Positions 34,284 through 42,313 of a stretch of 64,000 bases of DNA are shown in pieces. Position 1 is the first letter of the stretch; each line of letters opens with the position of its first letter. Source of the stretch: Collinsella sp. (lineage in GTDB: Bacteria > Actinomycetota > Coriobacteriia > Coriobacteriales > Coriobacteriaceae); contig JAGZQO010000001.1 of assembly GCA_018382125.1 (NCBI GenBank), positions 1 to 64,000 on the forward strand. Reading direction: 5' to 3'. The position numbers and the translations under genes were made by a program. A model generated the notes under the pieces. The model was not told the origin of the DNA and made no database searches. It worked only from the letters and a program-made list of their open reading frames with translations.

Positions 34284-34358
34284 GCCAGTGTGGCGCAACG
34301 GTAGCGCAACTGATTTGTAATCAGTGGGTTGCAGGTTCGATTCCTGTCACTGGCTCCA
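34284..34358 (+). tRNA. tRNA-Thr (anticodon TGT)
   Basis: A 75-nt gene with encoded CCA. Acceptor GCCAGTG/CACTGGC, anticodon loop TTTGTAA giving TGT, T-loop TTCGATT. Confidence 0.95.
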
Positions 34359-34367
34359 TGAGAGTTT

Positions 34368-34408
34368 CGGGCTCTGTTCCCCTGTGGGACAGAGCCCGTT
34401 TCTTTTTT
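34368..34408 (+). terminator. Terminator of tRNA-Thr(TGT)
   Basis: Stem CGGGCTCTGTTCCC/GGGACAGAGCCCG with TTTCTTTTTT. Confidence 0.9.
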
Positions 34409-34450
34409 GTCGATAAGTCGGCGGGTTTGGCGCAACCTAGCTTCAGGTTT

Positions 34451-34587
34451 GTCTCGATCTGTAACACGAAGGGGCGGAAAACCGTTCTTGCTGTTATAGA
34501 TTGAGACGTAAACTGGGGTCTCTGCGAAACATCTCGATCTGTAACAGATAGGGGAGAAAATGTTCTCTAAATGTTACAGATTGAGAT
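34451..34587. repeat. Two tandem 57-bp inverted repeats (80-bp period)
   Basis: Unit 1 (34451-34507) and unit 2 (34531-34587) each begin TCTCGATCTGTAAC and end with its near complement (GTTATAGATTGAGA or GTTACAGATTGAGA). Each has a weaker inner stem (GAAAACCGTTCTT; GAGAAAATGTTCTC). Same length, same spacing, diverged loops. Confidence 0.75.
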
Positions 34588-34639
34588 AAAGGCGGGAACG
34601 AACCCAGCCGTTCACCTTGGGCGTGGATTATCGGACACA

Positions 34640-34761
34640 CGAGCGTGGAAAATCTTCCGCCTAGTGAATGAGCGTGGATAATCTGCCACTTTGGATTCGA
34701 TGGCACGGCAAAGTGGGAGATTATCCACGCTCGATTTCAAACGGAAGAAAATCCACGCTCG
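34640..34761. repeat. 122-bp near-palindrome built from GCGTGGATAATC units
   Basis: A left arm (34640-34693) and right arm (34709-34761) are complementary over ~53 bp with few mismatches around a 15-bp loop. Each arm contains two GAGCGTGGA motifs about 31 bp apart, and another copy (GGCGTGGATTATC) lies just outside at 34620-34632. Confidence 0.8.
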
Positions 34762-34997
34762 ATTTTGCCTGGGAAGAGCAATCTTCTGTCTGGGCAGCCC
34801 CGATCTCGACCTATATATAGGTGCAAATAAGCTGGTATCGAAGTTCGATACTAAAGGTGTACTCCACTACAGCAAAGTGTTACCTTGGGAAACGTCACCT
34901 CAGTATCCAAAACCACTGTCCTTCATATCCAAACTCAATAAAACCGCAGGTCACGGCTATATAGATACGCCCGGCACCGTGTATCTAGAGGTTTTCG
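34762..34997. other. A+T-rich non-coding stretch
   Basis: No supported gene: a 130-codon open frame (34691-35083) starts inside the palindrome, has no ribosome binding site, and its codon use is unlike every neighbour. Contains TATATATAGG at 34812-34821. Ends in the promoter of the tRNA cluster. Confidence 0.5.
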
Positions 34998-35027
34998 TTG
35001 ACAGCCCCCAAGGTGGCATCGTATTAT
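34998..35027 (+). promoter_or_regulatory. Promoter of the tRNA-Tyr/Thr/Met-tuf unit
   Basis: Consensus -35 TTGACA (34998-35003), 18-bp spacer, -10 TATTAT (35022-35027), about 63 bp before tRNA-Tyr. Probably strong, as expected for tRNA and EF-Tu genes. Confidence 0.8.
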
Positions 35028-35089
35028 CTTCTTCGTTCGCGGGGGCGGCGGTCCAAAAGACCAAAGGACCTGCGGATACTTGAACGATT

Positions 35090-35171
35090 GGGAGTTTGCC
35101 CGAGTGGTTAATGGGGACGGGCTGTAAACCCGTTGGCTCTGCCTACATAGGTTCGAATCCTATAGCTCCCA
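35090..35171 (+). tRNA. tRNA-Tyr (anticodon GTA)
   Basis: Long-variable-arm tRNA: acceptor GGGAGTT/AGCTCCC, anticodon loop CTGTAAA giving GTA, T-loop TTCGAAT. CCA is not encoded (ACCC follows). Confidence 0.95.
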
Positions 35172-35181
35172 CCCGTCAAGT

Positions 35182-35257
35182 GCCTGTATAGCTCAGTCGG
35201 TAGAGCACTTCGTTGGTAACGAAGAGGTCACCAGTTCAAGTCTGGTTGCAGGCTCCA
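35182..35257 (+). tRNA. tRNA-Thr (anticodon GGT)
   Basis: Acceptor GCCTGTA/TGCAGGC, anticodon loop TTGGTAA giving GGT, T-loop TTCAAGT, encoded CCA. Confidence 0.95.
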
Positions 35258-35260
35258 TCC

Positions 35261-35337
35261 GGCGGTGTAGCTCAGTTGGTTAGAGCACACGGTTCATACC
35301 CGTGGCGTCACTGGTTCGAATCCAGTCACCGCTACCA
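35261..35337 (+). tRNA. tRNA-Met, elongator type (anticodon CAT)
   Basis: Acceptor GGCGGTG/CACCGCT, anticodon loop TTCATAC giving CAT, T-loop TTCGAAT, encoded CCA. The paired first acceptor base and the operon setting argue for elongator tRNA-Met rather than initiator. Confidence 0.92.
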
Positions 35338-35433
35338 TAGGTAACACGGTGGCTTCTCAATAGTATGTTGAGAGGCCACTATGGTATAAAGGCAAAGTCC
35401 CGTCCGGGGACGACCTGTTAAGAGGAGGGCTTT

Positions 35434-36624
35434 ATGGCCAAAGAGAAGTTTGAGCGCACTAAGCCGCATGTTAACATCGGCACCATTGGTCACGTCGACC
35501 ACGGCAAGACCACGCTGACCGCTGCCATCACCAAGGTTCTCTCCGAGACCGAGGGCTGCAAGGCTGACTTCACTGCGTTCGAGAACATCGACAAGGCTCC
35601 CGAGGAGCGCGAGCGCGGCATTACGATTTCCGTCTCCCACGTTGAGTACGAGACCGCTGCCCGTCACTACGCTCACGTTGACTGCCCGGGCCACGCTGAC
35701 TACGTCAAGAACATGATCTCCGGCGCTGCTCAGATGGACGGCGCTATCCTGGTCATCGCTGCTACCGACGGCCCCATGGCTCAGACCCGCGAGCACATCC
35801 TGCTCGCCCGTCAGGTCGGCGTTCCCTACATCGTCGTCTTCCTGAACAAGTGCGACATGGTCGACGATGACGAGCTCATCGACCTCGTCGAGATGGAGAC
35901 CCGTGAGCTCCTCTCCGAGTACGATTTCCCCGGCGACGACATCCCCGTCATCCGTGGCTCCGCTCTGGGCGCTCTCGAGGGCGACGCCAAGTGGATGGAC
36001 GCCATTCGCGAGCTCATGAAGGCCGTCGACGAGTACATCCCGACGCCTGCTCGTAACAACGACCTCCCGTTCCTGATGGCCGTTGAGGACGTTATGACCA
36101 TCTCCGGCCGTGGTACCGTTGCTACTGGCCGTGTCGAGCGCGGTGAGCTCAAGCTCAACGAGCCCGTCGAGATCGTCGGCATCAAGGATACCCAGAACAC
36201 CGTCGTTACCGGTATCGAGATGTTCCGTAAGTCCATGGACTTCTGCGAGGCTGGCGACAACGTCGGTCTGCTGCTCCGCGGCATCAAGCGTGAGGACATC
36301 GAGCGCGGCCAGGTTCTCTGCAAGCCCGGTTCGGTTACCCCGCACACCAAGTTCACCGGCGAGATCTACGTTCTGACCAAGGAGGAGGGCGGCCGTCACA
36401 CCCCGTTCTTCGATGGTTATCGTCCTCAGTTCTACTTCCGTACCACCGACGTTACCGGTACGGTCAAGCTCCCCGAGGGCACCGAGATGGCTATGCCTGG
36501 TGACCACATCACCATCGAGGGCGACCTCATCCACCCGATCGCCATGGAGGAGGGCCTGCGCTTCGCTATCCGCGAGGGTGGCCACACCGTCGGTTCGGGC
36601 ATCGTCTCCACGATCATTGAGTAA
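35434..36624 (+). CDS. tuf: Translation elongation factor Tu
   Basis: GTPase delivering aminoacyl-tRNA to the ribosome. The 396-residue protein has G1 GHVDHGKT (19-26), the switch region with ERGITI, G3 DCPGHADY, G4 NKCD and the two C-terminal beta-barrels. Codon use is highly biased, as in highly expressed genes. It follows three tRNA genes on one probable transcript, the same kind of arrangement as tufB of E. coli. Start ATG follows AGAGGAGG. Confidence 0.98.
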   Translation: MAKEKFERTKPHVNIGTIGHVDHGKTTLTAAITKVLSETEGCKADFTAFENIDKAPEERERGITISVSHVEYETAARHYAHVDCPGHADYVKNMISGAAQMDGAILVIAATDGPMAQTREHILLARQVGVPYIVVFLNKCDMVDDDELIDLVEMETRELLSEYDFPGDDIPVIRGSALGALEGDAKWMDAIRELMKAVDEYIPTPARNNDLPFLMAVEDVMTISGRGTVATGRVERGELKLNEPVEIVGIKDTQNTVVTGIEMFRKSMDFCEAGDNVGLLLRGIKREDIERGQVLCKPGSVTPHTKFTGEIYVLTKEEGGRHTPFFDGYRPQFYFRTTDVTGTVKLPEGTEMAMPGDHITIEGDLIHPIAMEEGLRFAIREGGHTVGSGIVSTIIE

Positions 36625-36651
36625 ATTAGCTCTTTGATATAGCTGACTTAG

Positions 36652-36686
36652 AGAACCCGGCACTTATATGGGTGCCGGGTTCTTTT
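36652..36686 (+). terminator. Terminator of tuf
   Basis: Stem AGAACCCGGCAC/GTGCCGGGTTCT with TTTTC. Confidence 0.9.
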
Positions 36687-36828
36687 CTGCAATGGATATT
36701 GAGCCGTTGCTGGTGTCGAGAGGATCGATAATGGTCCTGGATGCACCGTCGATTAGCTCTCGATGGCTTCATTGATGTGTTCCAAATATGAATGGATCCA
36801 CCGAGAACCAATTGACTCGAGGTTTTCA

Positions 36829-36858
36829 TTGACAGCACTTACGTGGAGCTGATAAAGT
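36829..36858 (+). promoter_or_regulatory. Promoter of rpmG-tRNA-Trp-secE-nusG
   Basis: -35 TTGACA (36829-36834), 18-bp spacer, -10 TAAAGT (36853-36858). The 140 bp before it, back to the tuf terminator, holds nothing recognisable. Confidence 0.7.
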
Positions 36859-36903
36859 AACAACTCGTGCCCGTACGGGGCGGAAATGAAAGGTTCAGGA
36901 TAC

Positions 36904-37053
36904 ATGCGTACTCTAGTTACTCTTGCGTGCACTGAGTGCAAGCGCCGCAACTATACGACCACCAAGAACAAGTCGACCATGCCTGATCGTATGGAGATCA
37001 AGAAGTATTGCCCCTGGTGCCGTCACCACACGCTGCACAAAGAGACTCGCTAG
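36904..37053 (+). CDS. rpmG: 50S ribosomal protein L33
   Basis: A 49-residue basic ribosomal protein beginning MRTLVTLACTECKRRNY. It keeps both zinc-binding pairs (CTEC and CPWC), so it is the C+ form. The start follows GAAAGG. L33 directly before tRNA-Trp and secE is the usual actinobacterial/Firmicutes order. Confidence 0.95.
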   Translation: MRTLVTLACTECKRRNYTTTKNKSTMPDRMEIKKYCPWCRHHTLHKETR

Positions 37054-37066
37054 TCTCTAGTCACAT

Positions 37067-37142
37067 ACGCCAGTAGTTCAATTGGTAGAGCATCGGTCTC
37101 CAAAACCGAGTGTTGAGGGTTCGAGTCCTTCCTGGCGTGCCA
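37067..37142 (+). tRNA. tRNA-Trp (anticodon CCA)
   Basis: Acceptor ACGCCAG/CTGGCGT, anticodon loop CTCCAAA giving CCA, T-loop TTCGAGT, discriminator G and encoded CCA. Confidence 0.95.
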
Positions 37143-37151
37143 GTCATTATT

Positions 37152-37184
37152 CCGTAAGCTCCCACTTGGGGGCTTACGGTTTAC
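37152..37184 (+). terminator. Hairpin after tRNA-Trp
   Basis: Stem CCGTAAGCTCCC/GGGGGCTTACGG followed by TTTA; leaky termination or a processing signal before secE. Confidence 0.7.
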
Positions 37185-37218
37185 TCATGTATAAGCGCAT
37201 TGCGCGGAGGTAACCCAA

Positions 37219-37557
37219 ATGGCCAACAAGAAGAACAAGAAGAAGGCTCAGCAGCCGGCACCTGCCAACAAAGCTGCCGCCAACTCCAAGGTTGAGGCCA
37301 AGAAGGCCGTTGCCAAGAAGAACGAGAAGGCTGCGAAGTCCAAGAAGAACGAGAAGCCTGGTTTCTTCGCCCGCACCAAGAAGTATTTCGCTTCGGTCAA
37401 GTCCGAGATGAAGCGTGTCACGTGGCCCGATAAGAAGGAGCTCGTGAACTACTCGGTTGTTGTTTGCGCTTCTCTGATCGTCGTCGGCGTCGTCATCGCT
37501 CTGCTCGATGCTGGCTTTGGCGAGGCTCTTGCTCTGTTCTCTGGATTGAGGGGCTAA
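37219..37557 (+). CDS. secE: Preprotein translocase subunit SecE
   Basis: Essential small subunit of SecYEG. The 112-residue protein has a Lys/Ala-rich N-terminal extension (1-45), the conserved amphipathic segment FFARTKKYFASVKSEMKRV with VTWPDKKEL, and one C-terminal membrane helix. Start follows GCGGAGGT. It lies 3 bp before nusG. Confidence 0.95.
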   Translation: MANKKNKKKAQQPAPANKAAANSKVEAKKAVAKKNEKAAKSKKNEKPGFFARTKKYFASVKSEMKRVTWPDKKELVNYSVVVCASLIVVGVVIALLDAGFGEALALFSGLRG

Positions 37558-37560
37558 ACC

Positions 37561-38097
37561 ATGTCTAAGCGTTGGTACGTCGTTCACACTTACTCTGGAT
37601 ACGAGAACCGCGTTAAGTCCGATCTCGAGCATCGCATCGAGACTATGGGCATGCAGGACCGTATCTTTGATATCGAGATTCCTATGGAGCGCGTCACCGA
37701 GATTAAAGAGGGTGGCAAGCGTGAGACCAAGGATTCCAAGATCTTCCCGGGTTATGTCCTGGTCCGCATGGAGATGGATGACGATGCTTGGACGTGTGTT
37801 CGTAACACGCCTGGCGTCACCGGTTTCCTAGGCGGCAACGGCAAGCCCGCTCCGCTTTCCCGCGACGAGTACAACAAGATGACTCGTCGTCCCGGTAAGG
37901 GCGATTCGCCCAAGCGCACCTCGGTTGATATTGAGGTCGGTACGTCCGTCCGCGTCACCGATGGCCCGCTTACCGACTTTGATGGCAAGGTCTCCGAGGT
38001 TAACACCGAAGCTGGCAAGCTCAAGGTCACGCTGATGATCTTTGGCCGCGAGACGCCGGTCGAGCTCGACTTTAACCAGGTCGCTGTCATCGCTTAA
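37561..38097 (+). CDS. nusG: Transcription termination/antitermination factor NusG
   Basis: Binds RNA polymerase and links it to Rho or the ribosome. The 178-residue protein has the NGN domain (WYVVHTYSGYENRVK; PGYVLVRMEMDD; GVTGFLG) and the C-terminal KOW domain (VRVTDGPLTDFDGKVSEVN). Coupled to secE. Confidence 0.97.
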   Translation: MSKRWYVVHTYSGYENRVKSDLEHRIETMGMQDRIFDIEIPMERVTEIKEGGKRETKDSKIFPGYVLVRMEMDDDAWTCVRNTPGVTGFLGGNGKPAPLSRDEYNKMTRRPGKGDSPKRTSVDIEVGTSVRVTDGPLTDFDGKVSEVNTEAGKLKVTLMIFGRETPVELDFNQVAVIA

Positions 38098-38217
38098 GTT
38101 TTCGTCCGTTCGCGCGAGCGTGCTTCTTCTGTGACTGCTCATCTCAGGAGTGCTTCTAACACGTGCGTGCTTACGATATAGCAAGTACTTCACACTCGTG
38201 ATTCGAAAGGAATGACC

Positions 38218-38646
38218 ATGGCTGAGAAGAAGGTTGCCAACGTCATTAAGCTCCAGATTCCTGCTGGTGCAGCAAACCCCGCTCCTCCCGTCGGCCCCGC
38301 CCTGGGCGCTGCTGGCGTGAACATCATGCAGTTCTGCCAGGCCTTTAACGCCGAGACGCAGGACAAGAAGGGTGACATCATCCCCGTTGAGATCTCTGTC
38401 TACGAGGACAAGTCCTTCTCCTTCATCACCAAGACCCCGCCGGCGGCTCACCTTATCAAGAAGGAGCTGAACCTCAAGTCTGGTTCCGCTAAGCCCCAGG
38501 CTGACAAGGTTGGTCAGCTCTCCCAGGAGCAGCTCACCAAGATCGCCGAGATCAAGATGCCGGACCTCAATGCCAACGACATTGACGCCGCCAAGAAGAT
38601 CATCGCCGGTACCGCCCGTTCCATGGGCGTCACCATCGCTGAGTAG
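38218..38646 (+). CDS. rplK: 50S ribosomal protein L11
   Basis: GTPase-associated-centre protein. 142 residues with the N-terminal LQIPAGAANPAPPVGPALG switch region and the C-terminal RNA-binding domain ending GTARSMGVTI. ATG 38218 is chosen (7 bp after GAAAGG); the ATG at 38212 is too close to the site. Confidence 0.97.
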   Translation: MAEKKVANVIKLQIPAGAANPAPPVGPALGAAGVNIMQFCQAFNAETQDKKGDIIPVEISVYEDKSFSFITKTPPAAHLIKKELNLKSGSAKPQADKVGQLSQEQLTKIAEIKMPDLNANDIDAAKKIIAGTARSMGVTIAE

Positions 38647-38655
38647 CGATTTCTT

Positions 38656-38692
38656 ATGGTAACGGCGGGTGCTCCGACCGGGGCGCCCGTTA
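38656..38692 (+). other. Hairpin in the rplK-rplA spacer
   Basis: AACGGCGGGTGCTCC can pair with GGGGCGCCCGTT. There is no T-run, so attenuation is not evident; it could be a processing or L1-binding structure. The 117-bp spacer otherwise holds only the rplA ribosome binding site. Confidence 0.35.
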
Positions 38693-38763
38693 AATGTGTG
38701 CAATAGGGCACACGATACGATGTGGGAGGGCTCACGCCCGTTTAACCACAGGAGGTAATGCAC

Positions 38764-39471
38764 ATGGCTAAGCATGGTAAGAGCTATAACGCCGCTGCCG
38801 AGAAGATCGACCGCGCCACGCTCTACACCCCCCTTCAGGCTGCCAAGCTCATCAAGGAGCTCGACACCGCCAAGTTCGACGAGACCGTCGAGGCTCACTT
38901 CCGTCTGGGCATCGATACTCGTAAGGCTGACCAGAACATCCGTGGTTCCATCTCCCTGCCCCACGGCACCGGCAAGACCGTTCGTGTTGCCGTCTTCGCC
39001 GAGGGCGAGAAGGCCCGTGAGGCTGAGGCTGCCGGCGCCGACATCATCGGTTCCGACGAGCTCGTCGCCCAGATTCAGAAGGGCGAGATCAACTTCGACG
39101 CCGCTATCGCTACGCCGAACATGATGGCCAAGGTTGGCCGCATCGGTAAGATCCTTGGTCCCCGTGGCCTCATGCCGAACCCCAAGCTCGGCACCGTGAC
39201 CATGGACGTCGCCAAGATGGTCTCCGAGCTCAAGGCTGGCCGCGTTGAGTACCGCGCCGACCGCTACGGCATCTGCCACGTGCCCCTGGGCAAGAAGTCC
39301 TTCTCTGAGCAGCAGCTCGTCGAGAACTACGCTGCCCTGTACACCGAGATTCTGCGCGTCAAGCCCTCTTCTGCTAAGGGCAAGTACGTCAAGTCCATCT
39401 CCGTGTCTTCCACCATGGGCCCTGGCGTCAAGGTCGATCCCGCTGTCCAGCGTGACTTCCTGGCTGAGTAA
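38764..39471 (+). CDS. rplA: 50S ribosomal protein L1
   Basis: L1-stalk protein and usual translational repressor of the L11 operon. 235 residues including the signature MAKVGRIGKILGPRGLMPNP. ATG 38764 is chosen because AGGAGGT lies 7 bp upstream; ATG 38758 would be 1 bp from it. Instead of rplJ, a terminator and a minus-strand gene block follow. Confidence 0.97.
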   Translation: MAKHGKSYNAAAEKIDRATLYTPLQAAKLIKELDTAKFDETVEAHFRLGIDTRKADQNIRGSISLPHGTGKTVRVAVFAEGEKAREAEAAGADIIGSDELVAQIQKGEINFDAAIATPNMMAKVGRIGKILGPRGLMPNPKLGTVTMDVAKMVSELKAGRVEYRADRYGICHVPLGKKSFSEQQLVENYAALYTEILRVKPSSAKGKYVKSISVSSTMGPGVKVDPAVQRDFLAE

Positions 39472-39507
39472 CTGCTAGTTACTGCCTGAGTACAGCAAGC
39501 ATTGCTA

Positions 39508-39546
39508 AAGAAACCCGGTTCTGCCTTGTGCAGGACCGGGTTTCTT
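39508..39546 (+). terminator. Terminator of the rplKA unit
   Basis: Stem AAAGAAACCCGGT/ACCGGGTTTCTT. Confidence 0.85.
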
Positions 39547-39562
39547 GCTATCGCGTCAAAAG

Positions 39563-39595
39563 CACCATAAAGGGGACAGTGTCCCCTTTATGGTG
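39563..39595. repeat. GGGACAG element, perfect 33-bp palindrome (copy 3)
   Basis: Perfect 16-bp arms (CACCATAAAGGGGACA and its complement) around one G. On the minus strand it lies directly after the TAA stop (39597-39599) of the phosphodiesterase gene. Same stop-adjacent position as copies 1, 2, 4 and 6. Confidence 0.75.
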
Positions 39596-39596
39596 G

Positions 39597-40307
39597 TTAC
39601 CAGGGTGTTCTGGCTGTTGAAGACTCGATGGCTTCGTGGCGTTTGAGCTCGCGGCGCATGGTTTGTGAGTTGAGCCAAGCTGCTTGCCAGCCGCGGATGG
39701 GGTAGTGCGTCTGGTCGAGCTCAAACTGCGTATAGCCGCAGGCGTTGATGATCGTCGTTCCACACACATGCTGACGCTCGCGCTGAAAATCGCAACCGTA
39801 GCTTTGGTGCACATGCCCGTGCACCATGTAGTCGGGATTCCAGGATTCGAGTGCTGTGTTAAAACACTCGAATCCTCGATGCGGCAGATCGTCCAGATCA
39901 CCCATACCGGCGGCGGGTGCATGGGTAAGCAGAATGTCGCACCCGCCGACCATCCTAACCTTACGCGACAGCTTACGCATGCGCTTGGACATCTCGCGTT
40001 CGGTGTACATGTTGGCGCCGTCGCGATAACGCATGGACCCGCCAAGGCCCGCAATGCGAATCCCTCGGTACGTATACACGCTGTCCTCTACGCAGATACA
40101 TCCACCCGGTGCATGACGTGCGTAGCGGTCATCGTGATTGCCGCGCACGTAGATGAGCGGTTTGTTGATGACCGTAACCAAAAACTCAAGATAGTCCGGG
40201 TCCAGATCGCCGGCGGACAAAATCAGGTCGACGCCCTCAAAGCGTTCCTTGCGAAAGCACTCCCAAAGGCATCGTTCTTCGGTATCGGCTATGGCAAGGA
40301 TTTTCAT
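39597..40307 (-). CDS. Calcineurin-like metallophosphoesterase
   Basis: A 236-residue soluble phosphoesterase with all dimetal motifs: a degenerate first motif (IADTE in place of the usual DxH), AGDLD (GD), RGNHDDR (GNHD), LLTHAP and MVHGHVHQ (GHxH). The first motif lacks the second ligand (ADTEER instead of DxHG), so metal binding at that site may be altered. Start ATG 40307 overlaps the stop of the upstream ParB-like/BMP gene by 4 bp, so the two are translationally coupled and probably act together. Substrate unknown. Confidence 0.8.
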   Translation of the reverse strand: MKILAIADTEERCLWECFRKERFEGVDLILSAGDLDPDYLEFLVTVINKPLIYVRGNHDDRYARHAPGGCICVEDSVYTYRGIRIAGLGGSMRYRDGANMYTEREMSKRMRKLSRKVRMVGGCDILLTHAPAAGMGDLDDLPHRGFECFNTALESWNPDYMVHGHVHQSYGCDFQRERQHVCGTTIINACGYTQFELDQTHYPIRGWQAAWLNSQTMRRELKRHEAIESSTARTPW

Positions 40308-42220
40308 AGGGCAGGGACTTTCGGCTCATCGTCGAGCTGCGGAATGGTGCCTACCACGTTATCCGCCAGCCAATTCATCTCGACAATCTGCGTGCTCGGC
40401 AGCGGAGGGAAGCCTTCGATCTGTACCACGCCGTTCTGACTGTGGAGCTCGCCGCCAAAGGGGTTGATGGATCCCTCGACAATGCCGTTGCGGAGCAACT
40501 GCACGAGTTTGCGCGTCTGGTAGGGTAGGCCCGGAGCGTAACGGATGTCGATAACGCCGGAGCTCATGCCGTACCAGTAGTTGACGGCGCGCACTTGGTT
40601 GTCATCGCTGGTCTCGTCCCACGTGCCGTGCAGAAGGCTGCGAACGATGAGCTCGTAGTAACGGCCCCAGTTCCATACCGGCATGGCGATGCCGGTAACC
40701 TTGCCATCGACCAGGCGGTGGAGTCCGTAGGCCGTAGGGTCTTCGAGCGACTTTGACATGTCAGCGCCGGTCATGACGCTCACGCCTTCGCGGCACATGG
40801 CCTCGGCGAGACCGCCGGCGGGCACATCGCCCCAGGTGAGGATAATTTGCGCGCGGGGGTCGAGCAGCGAGGCACCGATGGCAAAGGCATTGATCTCGCT
40901 GAGCGCGCCGGATGCGAAGACCGACGCGTGGTAGCCGATGCGATGGTTGTCCGCCATGCTGGCGGCAAGGGCGCCCAGGAGGAACTTGGCCTCGTACATC
41001 TTGCCAAAGTACGAACGGACGCTTTGGTGGGGAAGGCCGATAGAGCAGTTAAGGAACCGAACCTGGGGATACTCAACGGCAGCTCTGAGCGTGTATTCCA
41101 TCAGGCGGTGCGAGGTCGAGAAGATGACGTTGTCTCCATGTTTGACAGCCGTTTCCACGGCGGCGTAGAACACGTCCGGATCGTGACAGTCTTCGAACGC
41201 CTCGGTGCGCACGATACCGTCAAAGTGCTCATCGAGATACTGACGTCCTTGGTCGTGCAGACTGTCCCAGCTCGACGCCGCACAGGGGAACTCATGGATA
41301 AAGGCGATACGCAGGGGGTTGGCCGCCGAATAGACAGTCTTGCCCATAAAGAAGTTGAGCACGCCGGAGGTGGACTTGGCGGGCGACTCCTCCTCATCGA
41401 CGCTCGGCGCTTCGACAAGATCGACCTTGTCCTCGTCGTTTTTGCCGGCAATGACCAGCTCGCGCCAAATCTTGCACAGGCGGTTTACGACGATATCCGT
41501 CGGCGTATCCAGCAGGCGGTCCTGGTTGTACACATTGAGGTAGACGAGCATGGCGTCGGCGGGCGTAATGTCCAGGTGGTCGCCGCCTGCGCGAAGGTAG
41601 GCGCGCTTAAAGAGCAGGAAGGTGTGGCGCAGGTAGTCGACCTTTTTCTGCGGCCATTTTTCGATAAGGTTCCGACCGAGCATCTTGGCGAGCGTCTCGT
41701 AGCTTCCCTCACGCGAGAACTCGATCTCGTATAGGGGGCAGACGCGCCAAAACGCGCAGAATTCACCGTACAGGCGGCTTTCGACGGAATCCCATGTGCC
41801 GGGGTAGAGACGGGTGACCCTGGCCGAAACCGTTGGAGCGTCCAGGAATATGAGCACACTGACGCGTTTGTTGCCTTCCTGGACATAGAACCGATGCATG
41901 AACTCGGTGACGATGATGGGATCGCGATAGCCCTCGGTTACCTGGATGTCGTAGAGGTTGGACCACTTGCGGGCGAACTCAGTGTTAAACGGCAGCAGGG
42001 GCATAAAGTTGCATGAAAAGGCGGACTGACGGCCTTTGGTGACTGTGCCGACGACCATTTCGAGCGGAATATCCCTTAGGCCGACATTCTCTCGCTGACC
42101 TAAGGGGAGCTGGGCAACGAGGCTGTCGAGGTCCGTAAGGTACGGGTGCTCGCTTTGGCTGATGGCGCGACGGCGTCCCTGCTCGCCGCGCTTGCGTGCT
42201 TGACGATAGGCCTCTTCCAT
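40304..42220 (-). CDS. Cytoplasmic ParB-like/BMP (PnrA-type) fusion protein
   Basis: A 638-residue protein with no signal peptide and no membrane segment. The N-terminal part (about 20-145) has a ParB/Srx-like core with PLLPFNTEFARKW, YRDPIIVTEF and YVQEGNKRVSV (113-122; the ParB-type G-N-x-R box). A helical middle region (150-300) follows. From residue 302 it is a basic-membrane-protein (Bmp/PnrA-like) ligand-binding domain (PLRIAFIHEFP; DNVIFSTSH; GKMYEAKFLLGALAA; WGDVPAGGL). Bmp domains normally sit outside the cell as purine-nucleoside receptors, so a cytoplasmic form suggests an internal sensor. Start follows AAGGGAG. Coupled to the phosphodiesterase. Confidence 0.75.
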   Translation of the reverse strand: MEEAYRQARKRGEQGRRRAISQSEHPYLTDLDSLVAQLPLGQRENVGLRDIPLEMVVGTVTKGRQSAFSCNFMPLLPFNTEFARKWSNLYDIQVTEGYRDPIIVTEFMHRFYVQEGNKRVSVLIFLDAPTVSARVTRLYPGTWDSVESRLYGEFCAFWRVCPLYEIEFSREGSYETLAKMLGRNLIEKWPQKKVDYLRHTFLLFKRAYLRAGGDHLDITPADAMLVYLNVYNQDRLLDTPTDIVVNRLCKIWRELVIAGKNDEDKVDLVEAPSVDEEESPAKSTSGVLNFFMGKTVYSAANPLRIAFIHEFPCAASSWDSLHDQGRQYLDEHFDGIVRTEAFEDCHDPDVFYAAVETAVKHGDNVIFSTSHRLMEYTLRAAVEYPQVRFLNCSIGLPHQSVRSYFGKMYEAKFLLGALAASMADNHRIGYHASVFASGALSEINAFAIGASLLDPRAQIILTWGDVPAGGLAEAMCREGVSVMTGADMSKSLEDPTAYGLHRLVDGKVTGIAMPVWNWGRYYELIVRSLLHGTWDETSDDNQVRAVNYWYGMSSGVIDIRYAPGLPYQTRKLVQLLRNGIVEGSINPFGGELHSQNGVVQIEGFPPLPSTQIVEMNWLADNVVGTIPQLDDEPKVPAL

Positions 42221-42276
42221 GATGTTGCTCCCTTAGTCGTTTAAACAACTATATGAACCATGGTACCACGAATGAA

Positions 42277-42313
42277 AACCACCACAAAGGTGCCTGTCCC
42301 TTTTTGGCGGGTT
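42277..42313. repeat. GGGACAGG hairpin element, copy 4
   Basis: On the minus strand it starts on the TAA stop of mscS: arms CCGCCAAAAAG and CTTTGTGGTGG flank GGGACAGGCAC. Confidence 0.65.

Noticed and set aside
34691..35083. 130-codon open frame before the tRNA-Tyr cluster
   Set aside because: Starts inside a palindrome, runs through the tRNA promoter, has no ribosome binding site and atypical codons.
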